The notes beneath the pieces were generated by a model. That model saw nothing but the letters and a program-made list of their open reading frames with translations, did no database searches and was not told the origin of the DNA. The position numbers and the translations under genes are program-made. Positions 25,467-33,809 of a DNA stretch of 57,268 nt are shown piece after piece. The DNA lies in the NCBI RefSeq assembly GCF_937146585.1, contig NZ_CAKZRO010000139.1, positions 1-57,268 of the forward strand, written 5' to 3'. The stretch is from an uncultured Halorubrum sp. Its GTDB lineage: Archaea; Halobacteriota; Halobacteria; Halobacteriales; Haloferacaceae. Every line of letters begins with the position of its first letter. The stretch's first letter is position 1.

Positions 25467-25474
25467 TTATTTAA
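25467..25474 (+). promoter_or_regulatory. TATA box before the PiT transporter
   Basis: TTATTTAA centred about 28 bases before the ATG at 25499, not before the transporter's own GTG at 25528. The spacing predicts a transcript starting at or near 25497-25499, so the first translated codon would be the mini-ORF's ATG. Confidence 0.6.
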
Positions 25475-25498
25475 TCGACGCCGCCGTCGGGGGGAGAC

Positions 25499-25531
25499 AT
25501 GGCTCGATACCTCGTCGGCGGGGGCGGGTGA
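25499..25531 (+). CDS. Ten-residue mini-ORF or frameshifted start of the PiT gene
   Basis: MARYLVGGGG followed by TGA, whose first two bases overlap the GTG start of the transporter (GTGA). It sits at the predicted leaderless transcription start. One extra G in the G-rich run before the TGA would fuse it in frame to the transporter, so it may be the real N-terminus broken by an indel or sequencing error, or a coupling leader. Confidence 0.4.
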   Translation: MARYLVGGGG

Positions 25532-26739
25532 CCGTGCCCGGCGTCGGCTTCTGGGTCCTCGTCGCGCTGGCGACGCTGACCAGTCTCGCCACGGCGTGGG
25601 CGCTCGGCGCGAACAGCAACTCGCCGCCGTTCGCCCCGGCGATCGGCGCGAACGCGATCTCGACGATGCGGGCCGCCTTCCTCATCGGGATCCTCGCGGC
25701 GCTCGGCGCGCTCACCCAGGGCGGCGCGATCTCCGAGACGGTCGGGGCGGGACTGATAAACGGCGTCCAGATCACGTCGCTGGCGGCGACGGCGGGGCTG
25801 CTCACCGCGACCGGGTTCATGGCCTTCGGCGTCTACACCGGATACCCGGTCCCGGCGGCGTTCGCGACCACGGGCGCGATGGTCGGCGTCGGGCTCTCGC
25901 TCGGGGGCGACCCCGCGATCGATACCTACCGCCGCATCGGGCTGTTCTGGCTGCTCGTCCCGCCGGTCTCCGGCGGCCTCGCGTACGCCACCGCCACCGT
26001 GCTCCGGCGCGACGACATCCCGGAGACGGTCGGCGTCCCGCTGCTCGCCGCCGTGGTCGGCGGGATCGTCGCTAACGTCCGGCTCGGCGTCATTCCCTCG
26101 CCACCCGACGCGGCGCAGAGCTCCGTCGCGGGGTTCGTCGCCCGGCAGATCGGCGCGCCGACGGTCGCCGGGGTCGACCCCGTGACGGTGCTCGTCACGC
26201 TGCTCGCGGCCGCGGCGTGGTTCGTCGCCGTCCGGCGGCGGACGCAGGCGTCGGCCGAGGGGGGGATCCGGTCGTTCCTCCTCGTCCTCGGGAGCGTCGT
26301 CGCCTTCTCGAGCGGCGGCAGTCAGGTCGGGCTGGCGACCGGCCCGCTCGAGAACCTCTACGGGGTCGAACTCGGCCTCCCGGGCATCGTGCTGCTCTCC
26401 CTCGGCGCCGCGGGCATCCTCGCGGGCGCGTGGATGGGCGCGCCGAAGCTGCTCCAGGCCACCTCGCGCGAGTACGCGCAGCTCGGCGCGCGGCGGTCGA
26501 TCGCCGCGCTGGTCCCCGGGTTCATCATCGCCCAGCTGGCGATCGGGCTCGGGATCCCGATCTCGTTCAACAACATCATCATCTCCGGCGTCATCGGCGG
26601 CGGGCTCGCCGGCGGCTCGGCGGGCGTCTCGCGGCGGAAGATCGGCGTCACGCTCCTCTTCTGGGGCATCACGCTCGTGGCCTCGGTCGCGATCGGCTAC
26701 GGGCTCTACGCGGCCTTCGCGGCCGTGCTCGGCGGGTGA
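25528..26739 (+). CDS. PiT-family inorganic phosphate transporter
   Basis: A 403-residue integral membrane protein of the PiT (PHO4) family, importing phosphate with a cation. The conserved motif GANSNSPPFAPAIGANAIST near residues 28-47 is a variant of the family's GANDVANA-type signature, and the second copy is in the C-terminal half (IPISFNNIIISGVIGGGLAGG). Around ten membrane segments are visible. Start is a GTG at 25528 (or GTG at 25534), but a mini-ORF with its own TATA box overlaps it, so the true N-terminus is uncertain. A Usp gene is convergent 10 bases downstream, an arrangement also known for other haloarchaeal transporters. Confidence 0.88.
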   Translation: MTVPGVGFWVLVALATLTSLATAWALGANSNSPPFAPAIGANAISTMRAAFLIGILAALGALTQGGAISETVGAGLINGVQITSLAATAGLLTATGFMAFGVYTGYPVPAAFATTGAMVGVGLSLGGDPAIDTYRRIGLFWLLVPPVSGGLAYATATVLRRDDIPETVGVPLLAAVVGGIVANVRLGVIPSPPDAAQSSVAGFVARQIGAPTVAGVDPVTVLVTLLAAAAWFVAVRRRTQASAEGGIRSFLLVLGSVVAFSSGGSQVGLATGPLENLYGVELGLPGIVLLSLGAAGILAGAWMGAPKLLQATSREYAQLGARRSIAALVPGFIIAQLAIGLGIPISFNNIIISGVIGGGLAGGSAGVSRRKIGVTLLFWGITLVASVAIGYGLYAAFAAVLGG

Positions 26740-26749
26740 GGGTCCGGAG

Positions 26750-27181
26750 TCAGCGCACGACCGTCACGGTCACGGGCGCCTCGCCGACCACGCTCGTCGC
26801 CACGGTGCCGAGTAGCCGGCGGGCGACGCGTCCCCGCTCGCCGCCGTGGCCGCCCATGACGACGTGGTCGACGTCGCGCTCGTCGACGTACTCGAGGATC
26901 GTCTCGGCCGGGTCGCCAGTCCGGACCGCCGTCTCGACGCGCCGGTCGGTCTCGGCGGCCCGCGCGGTCGCCCGGTCGACGATGCGGTCGGCCCGGTCGC
27001 GGGCGCTCTCGCGTCGGTCCTCGCCGGCGCCGAGGATCCCGCCCTCGCTCATCGGCGCGTCGAGCGGCGTCACCACGTTCAACACCGTCACCCGACAGTC
27101 GAAGAGATCGAGCGCCTCGTCGAGCGCGTCGGCGGCCAGCGGCGACCCGTCGAGCGGGACGAGCACGTGAGAGGTTGCCAT
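26750..27181 (-). CDS. Universal stress protein family (UspA)
   Basis: A 143-residue Usp with the start HVLVPLDGSPLAADALDEAL and the nucleotide-binding segment HVVMGGHGGERGRVARRLLG followed by TVATSV, so ATP binding is likely. Convergent with the PiT transporter, ten bases apart, which could place it in phosphate or envelope stress, but this is only inference from position. ATG at 27181 is chosen; a GATATGTG box about 27 bases upstream supports it. Confidence 0.92.
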   Translation of the reverse strand: MATSHVLVPLDGSPLAADALDEALDLFDCRVTVLNVVTPLDAPMSEGGILGAGEDRRESARDRADRIVDRATARAAETDRRVETAVRTGDPAETILEYVDERDVDHVVMGGHGGERGRVARRLLGTVATSVVGEAPVTVTVVR

Positions 27182-27262
27182 ACGACTCCTTGCGTTCCCG
27201 CACACATATCGGCGGTGATCGCGCGGGGACCGGTCGGGCGCGGGCGCGACCGCGTCGGTCGC

Positions 27263-28135
27263 TTACTCGCCCGTCTCGATCGGCGCGCCGACGAGGTTGC
27301 CCCACTCGGTCCACGAGCCGTCGTAGTTGCGGACGTCGTCGTAACCGAGCAGCTCGTGGAGGAGGAACCACTCGATCGACGAGCGCTCGCCCACGCGGCA
27401 GTAGGTGATCGTCGACTCGTCGCCGTCGACGCCGGCGTCACCGTACAGCTCGCGGAGCTCGTCCGCGCTCTTGAACGTCCCGTCCTCGTTCAGCGTCGTG
27501 CCGATCGGGACGCTGCTCGCGCCGGGGATGTGGCCGCCGCGCTGGGCGGTCTCGTTGAGCCCCTCGGGGGCGATGACCTCGCCGGAGAACTCCTCGGGTG
27601 AGCGGACGTCGACCATCGGGATCCCCTCCTCGATCGCCTTGTCGATGTCGTCCTTGTACGCGCGGACGCTCTCGAAGGGGCCGCGGGCCGCGTACTCGCG
27701 GGGCGTGAAGTCGGGCTCCTCGGTGGAGAGCGGGTAGTCGTTCTCGACCCAGTATCCCTTCCCGCCGTCGATCACGCGGATGTCGTCGTGACCGTAGTAC
27801 TTGTAGATCCAGTAGCCGAACAGCGCGAACCAGTTCGGCACGCGGCCGCCGCCGTACACGACGACGGTCGTGTCGGCGTCGATGCCGCCCTCGCCGTTTC
27901 GCTCCGCGAACGCCTCCTTCGAGACGATGTCGCGCTCCGTCTCGTCGGTGAACACCGCGTCCCACTCGAAGTTCAGCGCGCCGGGGACGTGGCCCTCCTC
28001 GTAGGGCGTGTACTCCGACTCGTCGGTGACGGTCGGGTTGTTGATCTCGACGAGCCGGTGATCGGAGTCGTCGTCCTGAAACGCGTCGAGGCGCTCTTCG
28101 ACCCAGTCCGCGGTAACGAGTACGTCTTCAGACAT
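27263..28135 (-). CDS. Thiosulfate/3-mercaptopyruvate sulfurtransferase (double rhodanese)
   Basis: A 290-residue protein with two tandem rhodanese domains. The N-terminal domain (about 5-140) is inactive in this family; the C-terminal domain carries the catalytic cysteine C246 in the loop TYCRVGERSS. It transfers sulfane sulfur from thiosulfate or mercaptopyruvate to cyanide or a protein thiol. CRxG-E-R-S is the usual TST-type loop. Highly acidic. It stands alone between two Usp genes, transcribed like both of them. Confidence 0.94.
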   Translation of the reverse strand: MSEDVLVTADWVEERLDAFQDDDSDHRLVEINNPTVTDESEYTPYEEGHVPGALNFEWDAVFTDETERDIVSKEAFAERNGEGGIDADTTVVVYGGGRVPNWFALFGYWIYKYYGHDDIRVIDGGKGYWVENDYPLSTEEPDFTPREYAARGPFESVRAYKDDIDKAIEEGIPMVDVRSPEEFSGEVIAPEGLNETAQRGGHIPGASSVPIGTTLNEDGTFKSADELRELYGDAGVDGDESTITYCRVGERSSIEWFLLHELLGYDDVRNYDGSWTEWGNLVGAPIETGE

Positions 28136-28273
28136 CGCCCGTGCTACGGCCTAACGCCGTTTTGAACGTCCGATAATGGCGGTTCTTTCCGGCGCCTGTG
28201 ACGGGCGGCAAACGAACGATACCGTCGAAAACGACCGCGTCGGAGGCTGAAAGTCGTTTATTTACGCTGACAC

Positions 28274-28696
28274 CTACCGGATCACCGTCACGGGAACGTC
28301 GGCCTTGTCGACGACGCTCTTCGCGACGCTGCCGACGACCTGCTCGCGCTCCGCCGAGAGCCCGCGGTGGCCGACGTAGATGGCGTCGACGGCCTCCTCG
28401 GCCGCGTACTCGGTGAGCGCGTCGGCGGGTCGTCCGGTGAGCAGTTGGGTCTCGACGGTGATCGGCTCGTCGACCGCCTCCTCGGCGATGGTCCGGGCGT
28501 TCGCTAAGACTCCCTGTCCGGCCTCGACGGCCGCGTCCTCGCCCGGGAGGATGATCGTCCCGTCGACCAGCTCCGAGTCCGGCGTCAGCACGTGGGCGAT
28601 CTCCAGCGTCTCGTAGAACGCGACCGCCTGACGCGCCGCGTACCGGACCGCCTCGTCCCCCTCCGTCGATCCGTCGGTCGCAACGAGGTAGCTCAT
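28274..28696 (-). CDS. Universal stress protein family (UspA), canonical ATP-binding type
   Basis: A 140-residue Usp with all family marks: start MSYLVATDGSTEGDEAVRYA and the complete nucleotide loop GHRGLSAEREQVVGSVAKSV. Of the three Usp proteins in the window this one best matches the ATP-binding consensus. An AATTATGTG box about 27 bases upstream of the ATG suggests a leaderless mRNA. The 138-base gap to the rhodanese gene holds no visible gene. Confidence 0.94.
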   Translation of the reverse strand: MSYLVATDGSTEGDEAVRYAARQAVAFYETLEIAHVLTPDSELVDGTIILPGEDAAVEAGQGVLANARTIAEEAVDEPITVETQLLTGRPADALTEYAAEEAVDAIYVGHRGLSAEREQVVGSVAKSVVDKADVPVTVIR

Positions 28697-28764
28697 GCGC
28701 GGAGATGGGTCCGAGAGACACATAATTCCTGTCGGGCGTTCCCGGCCCGCGACTCCGCGGCGGG

Positions 28765-29754
28765 TTACCGGCCGCCGGCGTCGGCTCCCGGCCGAACCGA
28801 GTCGCCCTCGGAGGCGTGGATCGCGTCGAGCACCTCTTGGACGCGCGTCGCCTCGGCGAAGGAGACGAGGTCGCCCCCGTCGCCGTCGACCGCGTCGGCG
28901 AACTCGGTGAGGAGCGCGCGCACGGTGTCGCCGCGCTCGTCGACGAGCGTCGCCTCGCCCTCGCGGCCGCGGTCGCGCACGAGCCGGTACCACTCCGTCA
29001 GCGACAGCGACGCCTCGTCGCCGACGACCGTGACGCTGTTCTCCTCCTCGCCCTCGTGGTCGCACAGCAGGTCGATCGTCCCGCGGACCCCGCCGGCCCG
29101 GAACGTCCCGACCACGTCGTCCTCGTAGCGCTCGGGTCCCGAGTAGCCGACGTCGGCGGAGACGGTCTCGATCGGCCCGAACAGCTCCTGGACGCCGAAC
29201 AGGAAGTGCGTCCCCACCTCGCGCAGGGGGCCGCCCTGCTCGCGCGACTCCAGCCACGACACGTCCTGCCACTCGCGGGGCCACTGCGGGAAGCGGAACC
29301 GGAGCTCCACGCGGCGCGGGTCACCGACCTCGCCCGCCTCAATCATCTCACGGAGCCGGACGAACCCGGGCGTGTAGCGGAACGGGAGGTTCACGGCCGT
29401 GACGCGGTCGGTCGACTCTTCGAGCGCGACGAGTTCGCGGCCCGCCTCGGCGTCCGCCGCGATGGGCTTCTCGCAGATGACGTGCCTGTCGGCCGCGAGC
29501 GCGTCGGCGACCACGTCGCGGTGCGCGAGCGGCGGGACGCCGACGTAGACGGCGTCGAGGCCGTCCGTCTCGACGAGCGCCTCGTGGTCGGTCGTCGTCG
29601 CGGTGCGGTCGGTGCCGTGGTCGGCCGCGAGCGACGCGGCGCGGTCGGCGTCGAGGTCGCAAGCAGCCGCCAGTTCGAACCGGTCGTGGTCCGCTATCGC
29701 GGCCGCGAGGCGGTTCCCGATCACGCCGCAGCCGACGATGCCGATCTGTATCAC
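28765..29754 (-). CDS. Gfo/Idh/MocA family NAD(P)-dependent oxidoreductase
   Basis: A 329-residue sugar or inositol dehydrogenase-like protein. The dinucleotide loop GIVGCGVIGNRLAAAIADHD is at the N-terminus, the family motif CEKPIA is near residue 95, and the C-terminal GFO_IDH_MocA beta domain follows. Substrates of the family include sugars, inositols and biliverdin; none can be chosen here. It is an isolated gene with no sugar catabolism neighbours. A weak box is seen upstream. Confidence 0.9.
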   Translation of the reverse strand: MIQIGIVGCGVIGNRLAAAIADHDRFELAAACDLDADRAASLAADHGTDRTATTTDHEALVETDGLDAVYVGVPPLAHRDVVADALAADRHVICEKPIAADAEAGRELVALEESTDRVTAVNLPFRYTPGFVRLREMIEAGEVGDPRRVELRFRFPQWPREWQDVSWLESREQGGPLREVGTHFLFGVQELFGPIETVSADVGYSGPERYEDDVVGTFRAGGVRGTIDLLCDHEGEEENSVTVVGDEASLSLTEWYRLVRDRGREGEATLVDERGDTVRALLTEFADAVDGDGGDLVSFAEATRVQEVLDAIHASEGDSVRPGADAGGR

Positions 29755-29839
29755 GGCAGATGGAAGCGGTCGGACGCGCTTGTAGCTTCGGAAGGCGAAA
29801 CGGGTCCGGGCCGCCGCAGTTCGGCGCGCGACGGCCCGC

Positions 29840-30358
29840 TCAGGCGTCGTCCAGCGGTCGCGCGACCATCTCGCCCCACGACTCGAAGCCGTGGCGGTCG
29901 TAGAACGCTCTCGCGCGCTCGTTCGCGGGGTCGACGTCCAACACCAGTCGGTCGAGCGGGAGGTCCTGGTCGGCCGCGATGTCGAGCGCGGCGCCGATCA
30001 GGTCGTCGGCGACGCCGGTGCCGCGGTGGTCGGGCGCGACGTACAGCTCGTTCAACACCGCCGCGTCCCAGACCATCGCCAGCCGCTCCGGGAGGACGAA
30101 GACGTAGCCGACGACCGCGCCCCCCTCGTCCGCGCCCCCGTCGACCGCGACGGTCACGCATCGGGGGTCGTCGGCGACGCAGCGGTCGACCCAGCCGAGC
30201 CACCGCTCGCGGTACGCGTCGGTGAGCTTGCCCTCGTAGGCGGCCGCCTTCCCGTCGCCGCCCGTGTTCGCGCCGAGGCCGCGCTCGAAGGCGACCTTCG
30301 CGGCGTAGAGGCCGGCGGCGTCGCGCTCGCGGTCGTAAGGGCGGAGTTCGACGCTCAC
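29840..30358 (-). CDS. GNAT family N-acetyltransferase
   Basis: A 172-residue GNAT fold acetyltransferase. The acetyl-CoA binding motif A is LYVAPDHRGTGVADDLIGAA (R/Q-x-x-G-x-G/A reads HRGTGVA), followed by motif B around DLPLDRLVLDVDPANERARAF and YDRHGFE. Starts with a GTG overlapping the stop of the LOR/SDH gene by three bases (GTGA), so it is the second gene of that operon. Its substrate may be an amino acid related to that enzyme's, which is inference from the operon only. Confidence 0.9.
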   Translation of the reverse strand: MSVELRPYDRERDAAGLYAAKVAFERGLGANTGGDGKAAAYEGKLTDAYRERWLGWVDRCVADDPRCVTVAVDGGADEGGAVVGYVFVLPERLAMVWDAAVLNELYVAPDHRGTGVADDLIGAALDIAADQDLPLDRLVLDVDPANERARAFYDRHGFESWGEMVARPLDDA

Positions 30359-31680
30359 GCGTCGCCCTCCGGGGGGCTTCGGCTCCCGTCGGCCGCGGCG
30401 TCGCCGCCCTCCAGCACGAACTCCGCGAGCGTCGGGACGAACGTGCCGATGTCGGTGACCATCCCGATGGCCTGCGCCGAGCCGCGGTCGAGGAGCTGGG
30501 TGACGGTGGCGGGGTTGATGTCGACGCAGACGGTCTTCGTCGTCGACGGGAGGCAGTTCCCGACCGCGACGGAGTGGAGCAGCGTGGCGAGCATGATCAC
30601 GATGTCGGCGTCGTGGGCCTGTTCCCGGATCGCGTCCTGGGCGGCGACCGCGTCGGTGATCGTGTCCGGGAGCGGGCCGTCGTCACGGATCGAGCCCGCG
30701 AGGACCGTGTCGACGTCGTGTTCGACGCACTCGTACATCACACCCTCCGTGACGACCCCGTCCTCGACGGCGGCCTCGATCCCGCCGGCGCGGATGATCT
30801 CCGAGATGGTCCAGATGTGGTGTTTGTGCCCCTTCCGCGGGTGTTCGAGCGTCTCGACGTTCATCCCCAGCGAGGTGCCGTAGATGGAGCGCTCCAAGTC
30901 GTGCGTGGCGAAGCCGTTGCCCGCGGAGAGCGCGTCGACGTAGCCCCCCGCGACGAGGTCGGCGAGCGCGTCGCCCGCGCCGGAGTGGATCACCGCGGGC
31001 CCGGCGACGACCATCACGTTACCGCCGTTCGCCTTCACCGCGCGCAGCTCCTCGGCCACCTCGCGGATCGTCGACTCGGAGGGCCGCTCGGCGGAGACGC
31101 CGCCCTGCATGAAGCCGAACGCGCCGCCGCCGCTCCGCGGGCGCTCCGGCGGGTTCACCCGGATGCCGGACTGGTCGGTCGCGACGAGGTCGCCCTCCTC
31201 GATCGCGTTGAGCGTCTTGGTGTAGGCGCGTGGGGAGTTATCCGGGTCCGAGGCGTCCGCTCGGTCCCCCTCGCCGGCGTCCGCCGCCGGCTCGGGTTCC
31301 ACCACCAGCGCGCAGTCCATCTCGATCCGCTCGACCTCGATCCACTCGCCGTCGTACAGCACTTCTGTCGGGTGGTTCGTGGTCGAGTAGAAGTCCGGCG
31401 GGACCACCTTGTCGGCGGGCGCGGCGACGAGCTCCACCGCCGAGGGGTCCTCGAGCACCGCGCCGTTCTGGTGGAGCTCGTGGAGGATCCCCCGCAGCGT
31501 CTCGGGGTCGTCGGCGGAGACGGTCAGCCGGCAGTACGACTCCTCGGTCTCGTGTTTCCCGACGTCGAACCGCTCGACGTCGAAGGAGCCGCCGAGGTCC
31601 ATCACCGCGCCGAAACAGCGCTGCATCGTCCCGCTGTCGATGATGTGGCCCTCGAGTTCGACGGTCCGCGAGTGGGTCAT
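30355..31680 (-). CDS. LOR/SDH domain protein, TIGR00300 family (ornithine cyclodeaminase-type)
   Basis: A 441-residue protein of the TIGR00300 LOR/SDH family. The N-terminal region begins SRTVELEGHIIDSGTMQRCF, and the C-terminal half has a Rossmann-like NAD region (NVMVVAGPAVIHSGAGDALA; EHPRKGHKHHIWTISEIIRA). Archaeal and cyanobacterial members are reported to convert ornithine to proline, and the family is described as using a nickel-pincer nucleotide cofactor; I give this as family knowledge, not a sequence observation. An acidic insert lies near residues 135-150. Two perfect palindromes occupy its promoter. Operon with the GNAT gene. Confidence 0.88.
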   Translation of the reverse strand: MTHSRTVELEGHIIDSGTMQRCFGAVMDLGGSFDVERFDVGKHETEESYCRLTVSADDPETLRGILHELHQNGAVLEDPSAVELVAAPADKVVPPDFYSTTNHPTEVLYDGEWIEVERIEMDCALVVEPEPAADAGEGDRADASDPDNSPRAYTKTLNAIEEGDLVATDQSGIRVNPPERPRSGGGAFGFMQGGVSAERPSESTIREVAEELRAVKANGGNVMVVAGPAVIHSGAGDALADLVAGGYVDALSAGNGFATHDLERSIYGTSLGMNVETLEHPRKGHKHHIWTISEIIRAGGIEAAVEDGVVTEGVMYECVEHDVDTVLAGSIRDDGPLPDTITDAVAAQDAIREQAHDADIVIMLATLLHSVAVGNCLPSTTKTVCVDINPATVTQLLDRGSAQAIGMVTDIGTFVPTLAEFVLEGGDAAADGSRSPPEGDA

Positions 31681-31681
31681 A

Positions 31682-31698
31682 CGGACGCGTCGCGTCCG
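31682..31698. promoter_or_regulatory. Palindrome directly upstream of the LOR/SDH gene
   Basis: CGGACGC, three bases, GCGTCCG, perfect seven-base arms starting two bases before the ATG at 31680. In a leaderless mRNA this covers the transcription start, so it would suit a repressor or, if transcribed, a short stem. Confidence 0.4.
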
Positions 31699-31701
31699 CC
31701 G

Positions 31702-31717
31702 GGGAAACGCGTTTCCC
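31702..31717. promoter_or_regulatory. Perfect 16-base palindrome in the LOR/SDH promoter
   Basis: GGGAAACGCGTTTCCC equals its own reverse complement and lies 22-37 bases upstream of the ATG, where the TATA element would be. It is only four bases from the neighbouring palindrome, so the two together form a compact candidate operator for arginine or ornithine responsive control. Confidence 0.5.
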
Positions 31718-31772
31718 TCGGGGTCGCCCGGCGCTCGGACGGTCCCCGCGGCCGCGGCACGCTTGAAGCCGC

Positions 31773-33674
31773 TCAGATCAGCCCGAGCGCGGTGAGGATC
31801 TGGTTGCCGAATATCATCGCGATCAGCCCCGCCAGCATCACCAGTCCGGAGGAGACCGTGATCGTCCGCACCGCCGCGTGCCGGTCGCTGACCGGGACCC
31901 GGCTGATCACCGCCTCGGCGGCCATCCGGAGGATGCGCCCGCCGTCGAGCGGGAACGCGGGCAGGCAGTTGAACAGCGCCAGCTGGATGTTGATCCACCC
32001 GGACCAGAACAGCAGGTTCGCGAGCAGGAACGTCCCGCCGCCGAGCGCCGCGAGCGGCCCCTCGACCACGAAGAAGTTGGTCACCTCGCCGGTGAACCCC
32101 GCGAAGTTGAACGGGAGCCCGAACAGGCTGCCGAGCGGGAGGATGAGCGCGACGAAGACGAGGCCGAGCGGCGACTCGGTGATCCCGCCGAGGGGGATCC
32201 CCTCCGCCGCGCCCTGCCCGCCGTCGCCGCCGAGCAGTTCGAGGTACGCGCCGGCGGGGTACCGGGTGACGCCGACGTCGTCGAGCGCGAGCCCGCTCGT
32301 GCCGGGGAAGACGCTGACGCCGACGAACCCGCCGTCGCGGTTCGGGTGCGGGTCGAGCTCCACGTCGTACGTGTCGCGCTCGCCGTCGGCGTCGTACACC
32401 GTGACGGGGACGGTCTCGCCCGCCTCGCGCTCGCCGAGGACGGCCGAGAGCGCGTCGTTGTCGACGACGCGCTCGCCGTCGACGGAGACGATCGTCAGCG
32501 GCTCGCCGAGCGTCGCGCCCGCGTCGTGGATCGGCCCGTCCTCCTGGACGCCGACCACGTACGCGCCGATCGGCACGTCCGGGACGCTGACGGCGACCTC
32601 GTCTTCGGCGGTCTCGACGTCGGTGGCGGTCTCGGCCCCCGGCGCGTCGCGGACCTGATCGACGACCGTCTCGTTGCCGGTCACCGTCACCGTTGCGCGC
32701 TCGTCGCCGCCGACCGCGGCGTAGAGGTCGGACTCGGTCGCGACCGACTCGCCGTTCACGCTCGCGATCGTCACCGGTTCGGCCTCGATCATCACGCCGA
32801 GGGGGTTCCCGCCGGCGGAGCCGACCACCTGTAGCTCGCGGTCGACCGTCACCGTCTCCCTGGCGTCGCCGTCGTCGACGGTGAGCGCGACGGAGTCGCC
32901 CGCGTCGGCGAGCGCGGACTCGAACTCGCCGGCGGTCTCGATCGGCGTCCCGGCGACCTCGACGACCCGGTCGCCCTGCGAGATGTCGGCGGCGGCCGCC
33001 GGCGAGCCGGGGTTCACCTCGCCGACCGCGTACCCGGCGGCGGGCGAGATGGCCCCCGCGACGGGGCCGAAGAGGAGCGCGAAGACGACGACCGTCAGCA
33101 GCGTGTTCGCGGTGACGCCGGCCGCGAACATCCGGGCGCGCGCCCCGCGGGACGCCTCCTGTGTCGCCTCCTCGTCCGGTTCGACGAACGCGCCGACCGG
33201 GAGCAGCGCGAAGAAGACGAGCCCCATCGAGTCGATGTCGATGCCCTCGACCCGGCAGAGGAGGCCGTGCGCCCCTTCGTGGATCACCATCGCGCCGGCG
33301 AGGCCGGCGACGATCTCGGGCGCGACGGACAGGGGGAGGAAGTCGTTGACGCCGGGGATGATGAGGAAGTTCTGCGGCTGCTGGATCGCGGAGGGCTGCG
33401 CGTTCGTGAACGCCGACGACGCGGAGGAGATGATGAGCGCGAACGACCCCACCATCGCCACCAGAGCCCCCCCGAGCCCGAGGTTGGCGACCGCGCGCCA
33501 GAACCGCTTCGGCGCCGCGAGTCGGCCGAGGAAGGCGCGCCCGCGGAGCGTCCGGAGGGTCAGTACCGGGCCGGAGACCCCGACTCCGTCCGGGAGGATC
33601 CCCCTGTTCCGCAGCCCCATCGCGACCGCGGAGTACGCGAGGACCCCCGTGAGCACCCAGAACAACGTGTTCAT
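31773..33674 (-). CDS. Site-2 protease family intramembrane metalloprotease with PDZ domains
   Basis: A 633-residue M50 family zinc protease. The zinc motif H132-E-G-A-H136 lies in a membrane segment, and the second ligand D577 is in LPAFPLDGGR. Between them is a large extracytoplasmic region with a clear PDZ domain (about 215-290) and one or two further PDZ-like repeats (GVMIEAEPVTIASVNGESV and VVGVQEDGPIHDAGATLGE). Two or three more membrane helices flank each motif. It probably cleaves membrane-anchored signalling or transport proteins. The ATG at 33674 gives the hydrophobic start MNTLFWVLTGVLAYSAVAMG. Longer than most M50 proteins owing to the PDZ region. Confidence 0.93.
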   Translation of the reverse strand: MNTLFWVLTGVLAYSAVAMGLRNRGILPDGVGVSGPVLTLRTLRGRAFLGRLAAPKRFWRAVANLGLGGALVAMVGSFALIISSASSAFTNAQPSAIQQPQNFLIIPGVNDFLPLSVAPEIVAGLAGAMVIHEGAHGLLCRVEGIDIDSMGLVFFALLPVGAFVEPDEEATQEASRGARARMFAAGVTANTLLTVVVFALLFGPVAGAISPAAGYAVGEVNPGSPAAAADISQGDRVVEVAGTPIETAGEFESALADAGDSVALTVDDGDARETVTVDRELQVVGSAGGNPLGVMIEAEPVTIASVNGESVATESDLYAAVGGDERATVTVTGNETVVDQVRDAPGAETATDVETAEDEVAVSVPDVPIGAYVVGVQEDGPIHDAGATLGEPLTIVSVDGERVVDNDALSAVLGEREAGETVPVTVYDADGERDTYDVELDPHPNRDGGFVGVSVFPGTSGLALDDVGVTRYPAGAYLELLGGDGGQGAAEGIPLGGITESPLGLVFVALILPLGSLFGLPFNFAGFTGEVTNFFVVEGPLAALGGGTFLLANLLFWSGWINIQLALFNCLPAFPLDGGRILRMAAEAVISRVPVSDRHAAVRTITVSSGLVMLAGLIAMIFGNQILTALGLI

Positions 33675-33809
33675 TACGACGGCGTAAGGCTCGCCCGCTC
33701 GTAAGGGGTTCGGTTCCGGGAACCTCGGCCGCCGACGCGGCGGGCGTCGGGACGGCTCTCGGGCTCCGAACGCCGAGCACTCATAGGCCCCCCGGCCGTG
33801 TGGCGAGAC

